NCBI GenBank assembly: GCA_036941025.1
Contig: JAYMNP010000001.1
Coordinates: 186,001-250,000, forward strand
Reading direction: 5' to 3'
Length of the DNA: 64,000 nt
Source: Lachnospiraceae bacterium JLR.KK002
GTDB lineage: Bacteria; Bacillota; Clostridia; Lachnospirales; Lachnospiraceae
The position numbers were made by a program, and so were the translations under genes. Below the pieces are notes generated by a model that made no database searches, was not told the DNA's origin, and saw nothing but the letters and a program-made list of their open reading frames with translations. Positions 27,546-36,238 of the stretch are shown in pieces (within the stretch, counting starts at the first letter, position 1; every line of letters begins with the position of its first letter).

Positions 27546-28238
27546 ATGATATTGGATTTACAGAACATATTTAAAGATTATCAGCAGGATAAGCTGGTGG
27601 TTCCGGTACTGAAAGACATATCCCTTCAGGTGGAAGAAGGAGAATATGTGGCGATTATGGGTCCTTCCGGTTCCGGAAAAACCACATTGATGAATATTAT
27701 CGGCTGTCTGGACCGGCCTACCTCAGGCACCTATCAGCTTGCCGGAGAAGATGTGCTGAAATGTAAGGACAAAGAAATGTCAGATTTACGGCTGCGCAGT
27801 ATTGGATTTGTATTTCAGAGTTTTCACCTTCTTTCCAGACAGAGCGCTCTGGACAATGTGGCGCTGCCTCTGAGCTATGCAGGCATCAGAAAGAAAGAAC
27901 GGAGGGAGCGTGCAGTCGGGGCTCTGGAGCGGGTAGGGCTGGGAGATCGTGTGACCTTTAAGCCCACCCAGTTATCCGGCGGACAGAAACAGCGTGTGGC
28001 CATTGCCAGAGCCATGGTAAACAATCCCAAAATTCTTCTGGCAGACGAGCCTACAGGAGCATTGGACTCCAAATCAGGGGAACAGATTATGGAGCTGTTT
28101 GAGAAACTGAATGAGGAAGGGGTGACCATTGTTATGATTACCCATGACAGAAATATTGCCTCCAGAGCGAAACGAATTGTGCATATCATTGACGGAATGA
28201 TTACGGAAGAAGACAGCAGGGAGGGAGAGAATGCATAA
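27546..28238 (+). CDS. ABC exporter ATPase, MacB/LolD type
   Basis: Drives the exporter by ATP hydrolysis. 230 residues, single ATPase domain. Walker A GPSGSGKTT, Q loop FVFQSFHLL, signature LSGGQKQRVAIARA, Walker B ILLADEPTGALD and the switch histidine in MITHD are all present. The DEPTGALD form is typical of the MacB/LolD/FtsE group. It overlaps the next gene by 8 bases. Confidence 0.95.
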   Translation: MILDLQNIFKDYQQDKLVVPVLKDISLQVEEGEYVAIMGPSGSGKTTLMNIIGCLDRPTSGTYQLAGEDVLKCKDKEMSDLRLRSIGFVFQSFHLLSRQSALDNVALPLSYAGIRKKERRERAVGALERVGLGDRVTFKPTQLSGGQKQRVAIARAMVNNPKILLADEPTGALDSKSGEQIMELFEKLNEEGVTIVMITHDRNIASRAKRIVHIIDGMITEEDSREGENA

Positions 28239-29811
28239 AAAAGGAATACTTATTACGGTAATTGTGCTTGGCGTTGTGGGAATTGGAGCTTTCGCCGGGA
28301 TAAAAGCATATCAGAATTATCAGAATGGCAATACTACGGCAGAAGTACAGTATGTGTCAGATTTAAGCGCCTACTATTATGGAGAGGAAACCAGCAGTTC
28401 CGGAATGGTAACCAACGACCAGTCTCAGGATGTTTATGCACTGGATGAGAAAACCATTTCCGAAGTACATGTGGAAGAAGGGCAGACTGTTTCCGTGGGA
28501 GATCCGCTGATTTCCTATGATATGACCATGTCCAATCTGGAGCTGGAAATGAAGGAGCTGGATGTTTCCACCATTAACAGCAGGCTGGAAGGTGCGAAAA
28601 AGCAGCTGGAGCGTCTGAAAAATACCACTCCGGTGGCGCCCCGGCCGGAAGAGCCGGAGATTCCGGATGTGGAGCCGGAACCGGAACCAGACCCGGAGCC
28701 TGCCATGCCGCCTGAAAAAACAGGGAAAGCCTACAATTATATTACCAGTGCTTCCAAACCCACGAAGGGCAAGGGAACAGAGGAAAAACCCTATATTTAT
28801 CTCTGTATGCCGGACTGTTATGTGCTGGGAGAATTTATCAACAGTCTGTCCGAGGATGAGGATAATCCCGTTTATGTGAGCCTGGAAATACATAAGAAAA
28901 ATGTATTGACAGGTAAACTGATCAGTTCCTGGGAAATCAGCGGTGAAAGCGGATTTCCTCAGATGGCAGATGACTCCAAATGGTCGGTGAAGACAAAGTC
29001 CCAGATTACCGATGAAGACCTGGAACTGCCGGAGGAACCGGAAGAACCGGAGATTCCGGAGAATTATGAAGAGCCGGAAGAACCGGAACAGCCGGAAGGA
29101 TATACGGCAGAAGAACTGGCAGAAAAAATCCGGGAAAAGGAAGAAGAAATCCGGGATCTGGATTTGAGCAGAAGGAAAGAAGAACTGGAACTGGAGCAGA
29201 TGAAGAAAGTTTCCGGGGACGGTGTGGTAAAAGCTACGGTAAATGGCATTGTCAAAGACCTTGGAGATAAAGACGATCCGCCCAAAGACGAGCCTTTTCT
29301 CACAGTGGCAGGTTCCGAGGGGCTGTATGTGAGCGGTTCCCTCAGCGAGCTGCAGCTTGGAGAGGTGAAGGTGGGCCAGGTAATTTATGCCAATTCCTGG
29401 GAAAGCGGCAGGAATTTTGAAGCGAAGATTACTGAGATTTCCAGTTATCCTCAGGAAAACAGCAATGCATATGGCGAAGGAAATCCCAATGTGTCCTATT
29501 ACCCTTATACTGCTTACATTGAGGACACGGAAGGCCTGCGCAACGGAGAATATGTGGATTTGACCATGACGAATACACAGGAGACGGATGGCATTTATCT
29601 GGATAAGGCATTTGTGAGAGAAGAAGACGGGAAGAAATATGTGCTGAAAGCAGATGAGAATAACCGTCTGGTGAAACAGTATGTAAAAACCGGAAAGACT
29701 ATCTGGGGCCAGTCTGTGGAGATACTGTCCGGATTATCCAAAAGTGACAGAATTGCATTTCCATATGGAAAAACTGCAAAGGAAGGCATCAAAGTAGAAA
29801 GCAATGAATAG
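28231..29811 (+). CDS. second HlyD/MacA-type adaptor, with Pro/Glu-rich inserts
   Basis: 526 residues with an N-terminal membrane segment (about 6-25), the two lipoyl halves (EVHVEEGQTVSVGDPL and KATVNGIVKDLGDKDD) and barrel domains as in MacA. Between the halves are two PEEPE/PEPEP-rich stretches around a folded insert of about 100 residues, which lengthens the adaptor. It shares its ATPase and permease with the first adaptor but is clearly different in sequence, so the two may pair as a hetero-assembly. Starts 8 bases inside the ATPase gene. Confidence 0.85.
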   Translation: MHKKGILITVIVLGVVGIGAFAGIKAYQNYQNGNTTAEVQYVSDLSAYYYGEETSSSGMVTNDQSQDVYALDEKTISEVHVEEGQTVSVGDPLISYDMTMSNLELEMKELDVSTINSRLEGAKKQLERLKNTTPVAPRPEEPEIPDVEPEPEPDPEPAMPPEKTGKAYNYITSASKPTKGKGTEEKPYIYLCMPDCYVLGEFINSLSEDEDNPVYVSLEIHKKNVLTGKLISSWEISGESGFPQMADDSKWSVKTKSQITDEDLELPEEPEEPEIPENYEEPEEPEQPEGYTAEELAEKIREKEEEIRDLDLSRRKEELELEQMKKVSGDGVVKATVNGIVKDLGDKDDPPKDEPFLTVAGSEGLYVSGSLSELQLGEVKVGQVIYANSWESGRNFEAKITEISSYPQENSNAYGEGNPNVSYYPYTAYIEDTEGLRNGEYVDLTMTNTQETDGIYLDKAFVREEDGKKYVLKADENNRLVKQYVKTGKTIWGQSVEILSGLSKSDRIAFPYGKTAKEGIKVESNE

Positions 29812-29844
29812 TCGGAGCGGACATAGAATGAAGGAGAAAAACAG

Positions 29845-31098
29845 ATGTTAGAAAATATCAGACTGTCCTTTCAGGGACTGTGGTCGCATAAAATGCGTTC
29901 CTTTCTTACCATGCTGGGCATTATCATTGGTATTGCGGCAATCATTGCCATTGTGTCAACCATCAAGGGAACCAATGAGCAGATTAAAGAGAACTTAATC
30001 GGATCCGGAGATAACACGGTAAATGTGCGGCTTTATCAGGGCGATAACAGTTACGAAATAGATTATTACGGGGTACCGGACGGTGTGCCGGTTATCACAG
30101 AAGAAACACGGGAGAAAATGCTGGAGCTTGACCATGTGGAGGATGTTGCTCTGTATACTTCAAGGGAGACTTACCAGGCAGTGTATTACCAGAATACCGC
30201 AATGTCCGGAGGAAAAATCTGCGGTATTGATCAGCATTATCTGGACACCTGCAATTACATTATCAAACAGGGCCGGGGATTTTGCGAATCTGATTATAAA
30301 AAATTCCGCAAAGTGGTGCTGCTGGATGAAAATTCTGCCGAGACCTTATTCCAGGGAACTGACCCTGTGGGGAAAACAGTGGAAATTCAGAAAGAGCCTT
30401 TTACGGTCATCGGAGTGATTGCAAAAGCTACCAGATTTGAACCGGTTATTAACAGCATTGAAGAATACTATACCTATGCGGAATCCAGCAGCGGTGCGGT
30501 GTATGTTCCGGAAACTTCCTGGCCTGTACTGTACGGGTATGACGAACCCCAGTCAGTGATTCTGAAGCTGGACAGCGTGGATAATATGACTGTGGCCGGA
30601 AAAGACGCTTCCAATATTCTGAATACCGGTTTGAATGTAACTGATGAAACCTTAAAATACAAAGCCGACGACCTTCTGAAACAGGCAGAAGATATTCAGA
30701 AGCTCAGTCAGTCCACCAACACCATGTTAATCTGGATTGCCGGAATTTCACTGCTGGTAGGCGGTATCGGCGTTATGAATATTATGCTGGTATCCGTCAC
30801 AGAACGTACCCAGGAAATCGGCCTGAAGAAGGCAATCGGCGCCAGAAAGGGCAAGATTCTGGGACAGTTTCTGACAGAAGCGGCAGTGCTTACCAGTCTT
30901 GGCGGACTGATTGGTGTGATTGTGGGAATCATTCTGGCAGAAGTCATTTCACGAATAACCAGTACCCTGGTGGCCATCAGTGTTCCGGCCTCTGTCCTGG
31001 CTGTGATATTTTCCATGGCTATCGGCATTATCTTCGGGCTGCTTCCTTCCTACAAGGCGGCGAATCTGAATCCCATTGATGCATTGCGTCATGAATAA
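29845..31098 (+). CDS. MacB-type ABC exporter permease (FtsX domain)
   Basis: The membrane half of the exporter. 417 residues: first membrane segment (about 18-40, FLTMLGIIIGIAAIIAIV), a large extracellular MacB core domain (about 45-275) and the FtsX domain with three membrane segments (about 290-410), including ERTQEIGLKKAIGARK and the final LPSYKAANLNPIDALRHE motif typical of MacB. It closes the adaptor-ATPase-adaptor-permease operon. A terminator hairpin follows. Confidence 0.94.
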   Translation: MLENIRLSFQGLWSHKMRSFLTMLGIIIGIAAIIAIVSTIKGTNEQIKENLIGSGDNTVNVRLYQGDNSYEIDYYGVPDGVPVITEETREKMLELDHVEDVALYTSRETYQAVYYQNTAMSGGKICGIDQHYLDTCNYIIKQGRGFCESDYKKFRKVVLLDENSAETLFQGTDPVGKTVEIQKEPFTVIGVIAKATRFEPVINSIEEYYTYAESSSGAVYVPETSWPVLYGYDEPQSVILKLDSVDNMTVAGKDASNILNTGLNVTDETLKYKADDLLKQAEDIQKLSQSTNTMLIWIAGISLLVGGIGVMNIMLVSVTERTQEIGLKKAIGARKGKILGQFLTEAAVLTSLGGLIGVIVGIILAEVISRITSTLVAISVPASVLAVIFSMAIGIIFGLLPSYKAANLNPIDALRHE

Positions 31099-31131
31099 GA
31101 GCCGGTTGTCTTCCGGATAAACATATAACAA

Positions 31132-31178
31132 AAACAGGTTGTTTTCTGTTCAAATCAGAGGACAGCCTGTTTCCGTTT
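31132..31178. terminator. terminator of the exporter operon
   Basis: AAACAGGTTGT and ACAGCCTGTTT pair (one wobble) around a 19-base loop, with T-rich DNA after. On the minus strand it also lies just after the stop of the next gene. Confidence 0.65.
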
Positions 31179-31363
31179 TACAGTAGTGTTTCTTCTTTTG
31201 TAGTTATATGTTCCAGAGCATATTCACATGCCTGAATTACAAATCCGGAAAAAGTCACACCGTGGTTTTTTATTGCGTCTTCAATTTCCATAATTAATGG
31301 CAATGGAAATCGTACGGTTTTATTTTCTGTTTCTTTTTTATCTGATTTTATCTGAAAGGACAT
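31178..31363 (-). CDS. small ribbon-helix-helix-like protein
   Basis: 61 residues. A beta-strand-like KTVRFPLP followed by two helices (LIMEIEDAIKNHG, FSGFVIQACEYALEH) fits a ribbon-helix-helix DNA-binding fold such as CopG or YlcI/YnfO proteins. ATG 31363 is chosen because AGGTGG lies eight bases upstream. No toxin partner is adjacent. It may be an orphan antitoxin or small regulator. Confidence 0.6.
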   Translation of the reverse strand: MSFQIKSDKKETENKTVRFPLPLIMEIEDAIKNHGVTFSGFVIQACEYALEHITTKEETLL

Positions 31364-31378
31364 ATGTAACACCACCTG

Positions 31379-31492
31379 TTTTTTATAAGTTAATTATATT
31401 ATAAAAAACGAAAATATTAAGCAATGCACTTTATAAGACAATACGCAGTGCATTTGGGAAGAAAACTATTTCCCCGGTCAGAGTTGTGTGTA
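31379..31492. other. short intergenic stretch
   Basis: A+T-rich DNA with the promoter side of the ribbon-helix-helix gene; no gene or clear signal otherwise. Confidence 0.3.
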
Positions 31493-31830
31493 TTATAAGA
31501 ATTTTCCAGGTGAAATAGAAGATAGAGCACGGATATAATCAGTTTGTTTTGTATGCCCATGTCTGGTGGACTGTAGAAAATGGAAGTCGGGAGCCGGGAA
31601 GTTGTGTTTGTAATCAGTGCCAGGATATAGTATTATTCGGTACAGGAGTAATCGTGTTACAGGGTGGACAGCCTCCCGCAAATCTTTTGCTGCCTCTTTC
31701 ACTGCATCATGTTTTTCACTCTGCACATATGACCTGAGCACTTCCTGATCATCAAATAATTCCATCATCATGTCAGGTACCTCCTGTTCCCTGCTTTCCA
31801 GATATTCCTTTGATAAGGAAATTTTCAAGA
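31493..31830 (-). pseudogene. possible remnant of an Rpn-type nuclease/transposase
   Basis: The first 55 or so residues (YLESREQEVPDMMMELFDDQ and the helix after it) resemble the C-terminal part of Rpn-family recombination-promoting nucleases as I remember them. The frame is open upstream without a start codon and the rest of the open frame looks non-coding. Low confidence. Confidence 0.3.
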
Positions 31831-31940
31831 CCGGTATTTTGTGTATTTTACAGGGAAATAAATGCAGCTTCCGGGATTTCTGTTGCGGTCAATAAGGAAA
31901 GCAGGTATAGTAATAGAAGATCTCGGAAAGGCGGATTGTG

Positions 31941-32393
31941 ATGATGAAAATAACCATGGAACAGGTGGAAGCCGGACAGGAGGAAGTTCTGATTCGTTAT
32001 CGGGAAGTAACGCCGGAGCTCTGCAGGCTCCTGAGATTTCTGAAAGGAGAGTCCCCGGTGCTTACCGGGAAAAATGAACATGGCCGGTGCAGGCTGATTC
32101 CGGAGCAGATTTACTATCTGGAAAAAGTGGACGATAAAAGTTTTGCCTGTACGAAAGAACAGGAATATCAGATTCCCCTTACATTGAAAGAGGCGGAGGA
32201 AAAACTGAAAGACCATGGTTTTTTCCGGTGCAACAAATCCATGGTGGTAAATATTGACCATATTGTGTCGGTACAGAGCCAGATGGGGAACCGGATAGAC
32301 GCGCTTTTAGACAATCAGGAGCACATTATTATTTCCAGAAGGTATGTGAAGGAATTTCGGGAATTGCTGAAAGGGGGATTGGAGCATGAATAA
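31941..32393 (+). CDS. LytTR-domain transcriptional regulator
   Basis: About 150 residues. The second half is a LytTR DNA-binding domain (QIYYLEKVDDKSFACT, FRCNKSMVVNIDHIVSV, IISRRYVKEFRELLKG). There is no receiver domain, as is usual for the stand-alone LytTR proteins paired with DUF3021 proteins. It probably controls the ABC transporter genes that follow. The exact start is unclear: GTG 31938, ATG 31941 and ATG 31944 share the AAAGGCGG site. Confidence 0.88.
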   Translation: MMKITMEQVEAGQEEVLIRYREVTPELCRLLRFLKGESPVLTGKNEHGRCRLIPEQIYYLEKVDDKSFACTKEQEYQIPLTLKEAEEKLKDHGFFRCNKSMVVNIDHIVSVQSQMGNRIDALLDNQEHIIISRRYVKEFRELLKGGLEHE

Positions 32394-32853
32394 CCTGAGA
32401 AAATATATCAGAACGGAAGTGGAGGTGGAGATATTTGCCTGCGCCCACATTACAGCCATGATATTTCTCTACGGGTTCCTCCGGTGGCTGATGTATGACA
32501 GCACCGTTTCCTTTCCGGTTATTCTGGAACAGATGATACTGGGATATGTGATTTCCTGGGTGCAGAAGGTGTTGTTTTTACAGGAAAAGTCCTACACGGA
32601 GCGTTCCTGCCGAATACGGGAAATCCTCTGGTGTCTGCTGCCCGGATGTCTGACAGCAGCGGCGGGAGGCCTGGGAAACTGGTTTCCGGAGGCAGAGGGT
32701 AAAACATCTTTGTGGTTTTACGGGATCATGTTCTGCTATTTTATTCTGCTGTGGCTGTTTCTGAAAAAATTTTACCGGGAAGAGACAGAGGAAATGAATG
32801 AGCTGCTGAACCGGCGGAAGCAGAAAAAGATTTGGAGGGAAAAAAGTGATTGA
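32386..32853 (+). CDS. DUF3021 membrane protein
   Basis: 155 residues with four membrane segments and a basic C-terminal tail (NRRKQKKIWREK). DUF3021 proteins almost always follow LytTR regulators and are thought to restrain them at the membrane. It overlaps the LytTR gene by 8 bases and the ATPase gene by 8 bases, so the module is translated as one unit. Confidence 0.82.
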   Translation: MNNLRKYIRTEVEVEIFACAHITAMIFLYGFLRWLMYDSTVSFPVILEQMILGYVISWVQKVLFLQEKSYTERSCRIREILWCLLPGCLTAAAGGLGNWFPEAEGKTSLWFYGIMFCYFILLWLFLKKFYREETEEMNELLNRRKQKKIWREKSD

Positions 32854-33775
32854 ACTGCAACATGTGACCAAAGATTACGGGAAGGGAAAAGGGGTGTTTG
32901 ACCTTTCCTTTTCCGTTCCCCAGGGAGAGGTGTTCGGATACCTGGGGCCAAACGGAGCGGGCAAAACAACAACCATCCGTCAGTTGATGGGATTTATACG
33001 GCCGGATAAAGGCTCCTGCCGGATGATAGGAAAGGAATGTTTCAGACAGGCCTTTGAAATTCAGAAAAAGACAGGATATCTTGCAGGAGAACTGGCTTTT
33101 CCGGAGGATATGACCGGGCTGGGATTTCTGAAATTTATGGCGGAAATGAAAGGGATGAAGAACGTAAGCCGTATGAAAGACCTGATGGAACGGTTTGAAC
33201 TGAATCCCCATGGAAAGATAAAGAGGATGTCCAGAGGAATGAAACAGAAAGTGGGGATTGTGAATACATTTATGCATGATCCGGAGGTTGTAATTCTGGA
33301 TGAGCCCACCAGCGGACTGGACCCCCTTATGCAGAATGCATTTGTGGATTTGATTCTGGAGGAAAAGAAGAAAGGAACCACCATATTGATGTCTTCCCAT
33401 ATTTTTGAGGAAATCGAGAAAACCTGCGACCGGACGGCCATTATCCGTTCCGGACGGATTGCGGCAGTGGAGCATATGAAAGACCTGACGGGAAAGCGGA
33501 AGAAAATTTATCTGGTCACACTGGAACAGAAAGAAGACGCGGAAAGGCTGCTGAAAGAACCGGGTATTCAGAGATGGAATCCTTCCGAATCCGGAGAAGC
33601 CCTGCTCCCCAATCAGGCGGAATTTACCGTGTCCGGCAGCCTGCCGGATGCGCTGATAACTATTGCCTCTTATGGAGTAAAAGACCTGGAGGTCAGAAGC
33701 CAGAGCCTGGAAGAACTGTTTTTGCAGTATTATGAGGGAACACATGTTCAGAAGAAAGGACGGTGGGAAACATGA
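32846..33775 (+). CDS. ABC transporter ATPase (drug/bacteriocin-export type)
   Basis: 309 residues. Walker A GPNGAGKTTT, a signature-like MSRGMKQKVGI, Walker B VVILDEPTSGLDPL and switch histidine MSSHIFEE mark an ABC-2 exporter ATPase, followed by a C-terminal extension of about 80 residues. The GTG start has a GGAGGG site. Its partner permease follows with a 4-base overlap. Confidence 0.94.
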   Translation: MIELQHVTKDYGKGKGVFDLSFSVPQGEVFGYLGPNGAGKTTTIRQLMGFIRPDKGSCRMIGKECFRQAFEIQKKTGYLAGELAFPEDMTGLGFLKFMAEMKGMKNVSRMKDLMERFELNPHGKIKRMSRGMKQKVGIVNTFMHDPEVVILDEPTSGLDPLMQNAFVDLILEEKKKGTTILMSSHIFEEIEKTCDRTAIIRSGRIAAVEHMKDLTGKRKKIYLVTLEQKEDAERLLKEPGIQRWNPSESGEALLPNQAEFTVSGSLPDALITIASYGVKDLEVRSQSLEELFLQYYEGTHVQKKGRWET

Positions 33776-34572
33776 TATCGGTGCCGCTGTTAAAAAGAAA
33801 TATCAGAGTCTGCCTTATGCCTTTTCTGGTGATTTTTGCAGTACTCTGTATGTACACTACAGTGATTATCTATATGTATAACCCGGAACTCTCCGAGATG
33901 TTAAGCGGATATCAGCAGGTGCTGCCGGAAATGATGGCGGCAGTTGGCATGACGGGAATCGCTTCTGATTTACTGGATTGGATACAGATTTATCTGTATG
34001 GTTTTATCATGCTGCTGTTTCCTCTGATTTTTATTCTGATTATGGTACAGAAACTGCTGCTGGGCCAGATAGAATCCAAAACGCTGGCCAATCTTCTGGC
34101 CACGCCCAATTCCAGGAAAAAGCTCATCCTGACCCAGATTTGTTCCATGGTGTTGTGGATGGCTGCGCTGCTGGTTCTGATAACTGCAGTCGGAGCGGTA
34201 AGCTGCGAAATTATGTTTCCGGGGGAGCTGGATGTGGGCAGGTATCTGGCGCTGAATTTCAGTACCCTGCTTTTGCAGACTGCGGTGACCGGGATTGTGT
34301 TTCTGGCAGCCTGCTGTGTCAGCAGCAGTAAATCTTATTATCTGGCAGGCGCCGGGATACCGGTGGTATTTTTCCTGTTGCAGATGATTTCCAATATGGG
34401 AGAAAAGCTGGAAAAACTTAGATATATGACTATCTATTCATTGCTTCCCACAGAGGAAATTCTGAAGGAAAACAGCTTATTTCCGCTTCAGAATCTGGCG
34501 CTTCTGGGAATTGCCCTGGCGCTGTTTGCAGCGGGGGCAGTATGGTTCTCAAGGCGCGATATCTCCCTGTAG
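33772..34572 (+). CDS. ABC-2 type transporter permease
   Basis: 266 residues with six membrane segments, of the ABC-2 permease type that works with the preceding ATPase. ATG 33772 overlaps the ATPase stop (ATGA); an in-frame GTG 9 bases upstream is the alternative. The exported compound is unknown. Confidence 0.85.
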   Translation: MISVPLLKRNIRVCLMPFLVIFAVLCMYTTVIIYMYNPELSEMLSGYQQVLPEMMAAVGMTGIASDLLDWIQIYLYGFIMLLFPLIFILIMVQKLLLGQIESKTLANLLATPNSRKKLILTQICSMVLWMAALLVLITAVGAVSCEIMFPGELDVGRYLALNFSTLLLQTAVTGIVFLAACCVSSSKSYYLAGAGIPVVFFLLQMISNMGEKLEKLRYMTIYSLLPTEEILKENSLFPLQNLALLGIALALFAAGAVWFSRRDISL

Positions 34573-34643
34573 GATGAAACACTGATGCCAGAAAATCTCC
34601 GGCAACCGGGGCAGATTTCCGGTATATGGCAATCCGTCTGCTG

Positions 34644-36029
34644 TTATTGCTTTTCTGTTTCAGCAGTTCGGATGCTTTCCAGTCTGGTCATATCGGAAAA
34701 TTCTTTCCGCACCACCAGGATACTGATGAAAAATGCGGCGGTATCCGCAACCGGGGCGGAAAATAAAATACCGTCCAGTCCCCAGAACAGGGGGAAAATC
34801 AGAATCAGCGGAATCAGCAGAAGCACCTGCCGGGACAGGGACAGCAGTATGCCTTTTGTGGGTTTTCCAATGGCGGAAAAGAAGCTGGCGGATAACATCT
34901 GCACATTGTTTATAATCACCATCATCAGGAAGATGCGCATGAAGCGTACGGTAAATTCCATATACAGCCCTTCCCCGGAGCCGAACAGAGAAATAATGTA
35001 CTGGGGGAAAAACTGGAAAGCAATAAAGGAAAGTACCGACATTACAAAAGAGCATTTGATTTCCAGTTTATAAAGGGCTTTTACCCGGTCATACTGTTTT
35101 GCACCGTAATTAAATCCCAGAATGGGCTGGGAGCCCTGGGCAAATCCCACCAGCACGCCGATTACGATGGAGTTGACTTTCATGACAATGCCGGCGCCGG
35201 AAAGGGGGATGTCCGAACCGTAAACAGACTGTGCGCCGTAGTAAGTCAGGGAATTGTTCAGTACAATCTGCAGCAGAGTGATGGCAAGCTGGTTCAGACT
35301 GTTGCTGATACCCAGGGAAGCGATGGCCGCACAGTTCCGGGGAGAAAGATGGAAGAAATCCATGCCCAGCGCAATGGTCTGAAAATGAAATAAATATCTG
35401 AGGGCAATCAGGAAAGAAATAACCTGAGAGATTGTGGTAGCCCAGGCTGCTCCCGCCACGCCCATATGGAATCCGAAAATAAAAATGGGGTCCAGAATGG
35501 TATTTACCACTGCTCCGGCTACCATGCAGACCATGGAATATCTGGGGCTTCCGTCTGCCCGGATAATATTGCTCAGCACATTGGTGAGCAGCAGGAAAGG
35601 GATACCCATGCCGGTAATCTTCACATAGCTGTAAGCATAGGGCAGAACCGTTTCTGTCGCGCCGAAAGCATAGAGCAGGGGAGTGGTAAAAATCTCCGCT
35701 GCCAGACAGATGACAAGGCCGAAAGCGGCCGCCATCCAGAACATATTTCCCACGCACTGCCGGGCTTCTTTCTGGTTTCCGGCGCCCAGCTCCAGAGAAA
35801 ATTTTGCCGCGCCTCCCACGCCTACCAGAAGGGCGGCTGCCAGGCAGATAGTAGTAATCGGAAAGGCCACGTTAGTGGCGGCATTTCCAAGATATCCCAC
35901 ACCCTGGCCGATAAAAATCTGATCCACGATGTTGTAAAGAGAGCTGACCACCATGGCAATGATGGAGGGAATGGCAAACTGCCTCAGTAACACAGGTATT
36001 TTCTCGTATCCAAGAGGATTTTCTTTCAT
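34644..36029 (-). CDS. MATE-family efflux transporter
   Basis: An export pump for drugs or metabolites that is driven by a sodium or proton gradient. 461 residues with 12 membrane segments and an internal repeat. Features include LRQFAIPSIIAMVVSSLYNI and DQIFIGQGVG near the start, the usual MATE first helices, and GFAQGSQPILGFNYGA in the middle. ATG 36029 has an AGAAGG site; in-frame codons further up give an atypical hydrophilic start. It is convergent with the ABC permease gene. Confidence 0.93.
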   Translation of the reverse strand: MKENPLGYEKIPVLLRQFAIPSIIAMVVSSLYNIVDQIFIGQGVGYLGNAATNVAFPITTICLAAALLVGVGGAAKFSLELGAGNQKEARQCVGNMFWMAAAFGLVICLAAEIFTTPLLYAFGATETVLPYAYSYVKITGMGIPFLLLTNVLSNIIRADGSPRYSMVCMVAGAVVNTILDPIFIFGFHMGVAGAAWATTISQVISFLIALRYLFHFQTIALGMDFFHLSPRNCAAIASLGISNSLNQLAITLLQIVLNNSLTYYGAQSVYGSDIPLSGAGIVMKVNSIVIGVLVGFAQGSQPILGFNYGAKQYDRVKALYKLEIKCSFVMSVLSFIAFQFFPQYIISLFGSGEGLYMEFTVRFMRIFLMMVIINNVQMLSASFFSAIGKPTKGILLSLSRQVLLLIPLILIFPLFWGLDGILFSAPVADTAAFFISILVVRKEFSDMTRLESIRTAETEKQ

Positions 36030-36238
36030 TTGTATCTGACCTTCTTTCTTATTATGATTCGGGTGCGGTGCACCCTTTTGACACCCTGATTTATTATGAA
36101 ATAATTTCACCTGTTAGATTTTAGTTCCAAATTCCCGTATTTGTCAATTGATTGTTGAGAATTATGCGGGGAAAAGTTGTAATTTTATGGGAAATCCGCT
36201 ATACTAATGAGAAAGCAAGCAGATGTAAGGAGGAAATC

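Noticed and set aside
31178..31830. Intact toxin-antitoxin pair
   Set aside because: The ribbon-helix-helix-like gene has no intact toxin next to it; the adjacent frame is a start-less remnant.
36030..36238. T-box or riboswitch before serS
   Set aside because: The leader is short and A+T rich and shows no T-box sequence or specifier stem.
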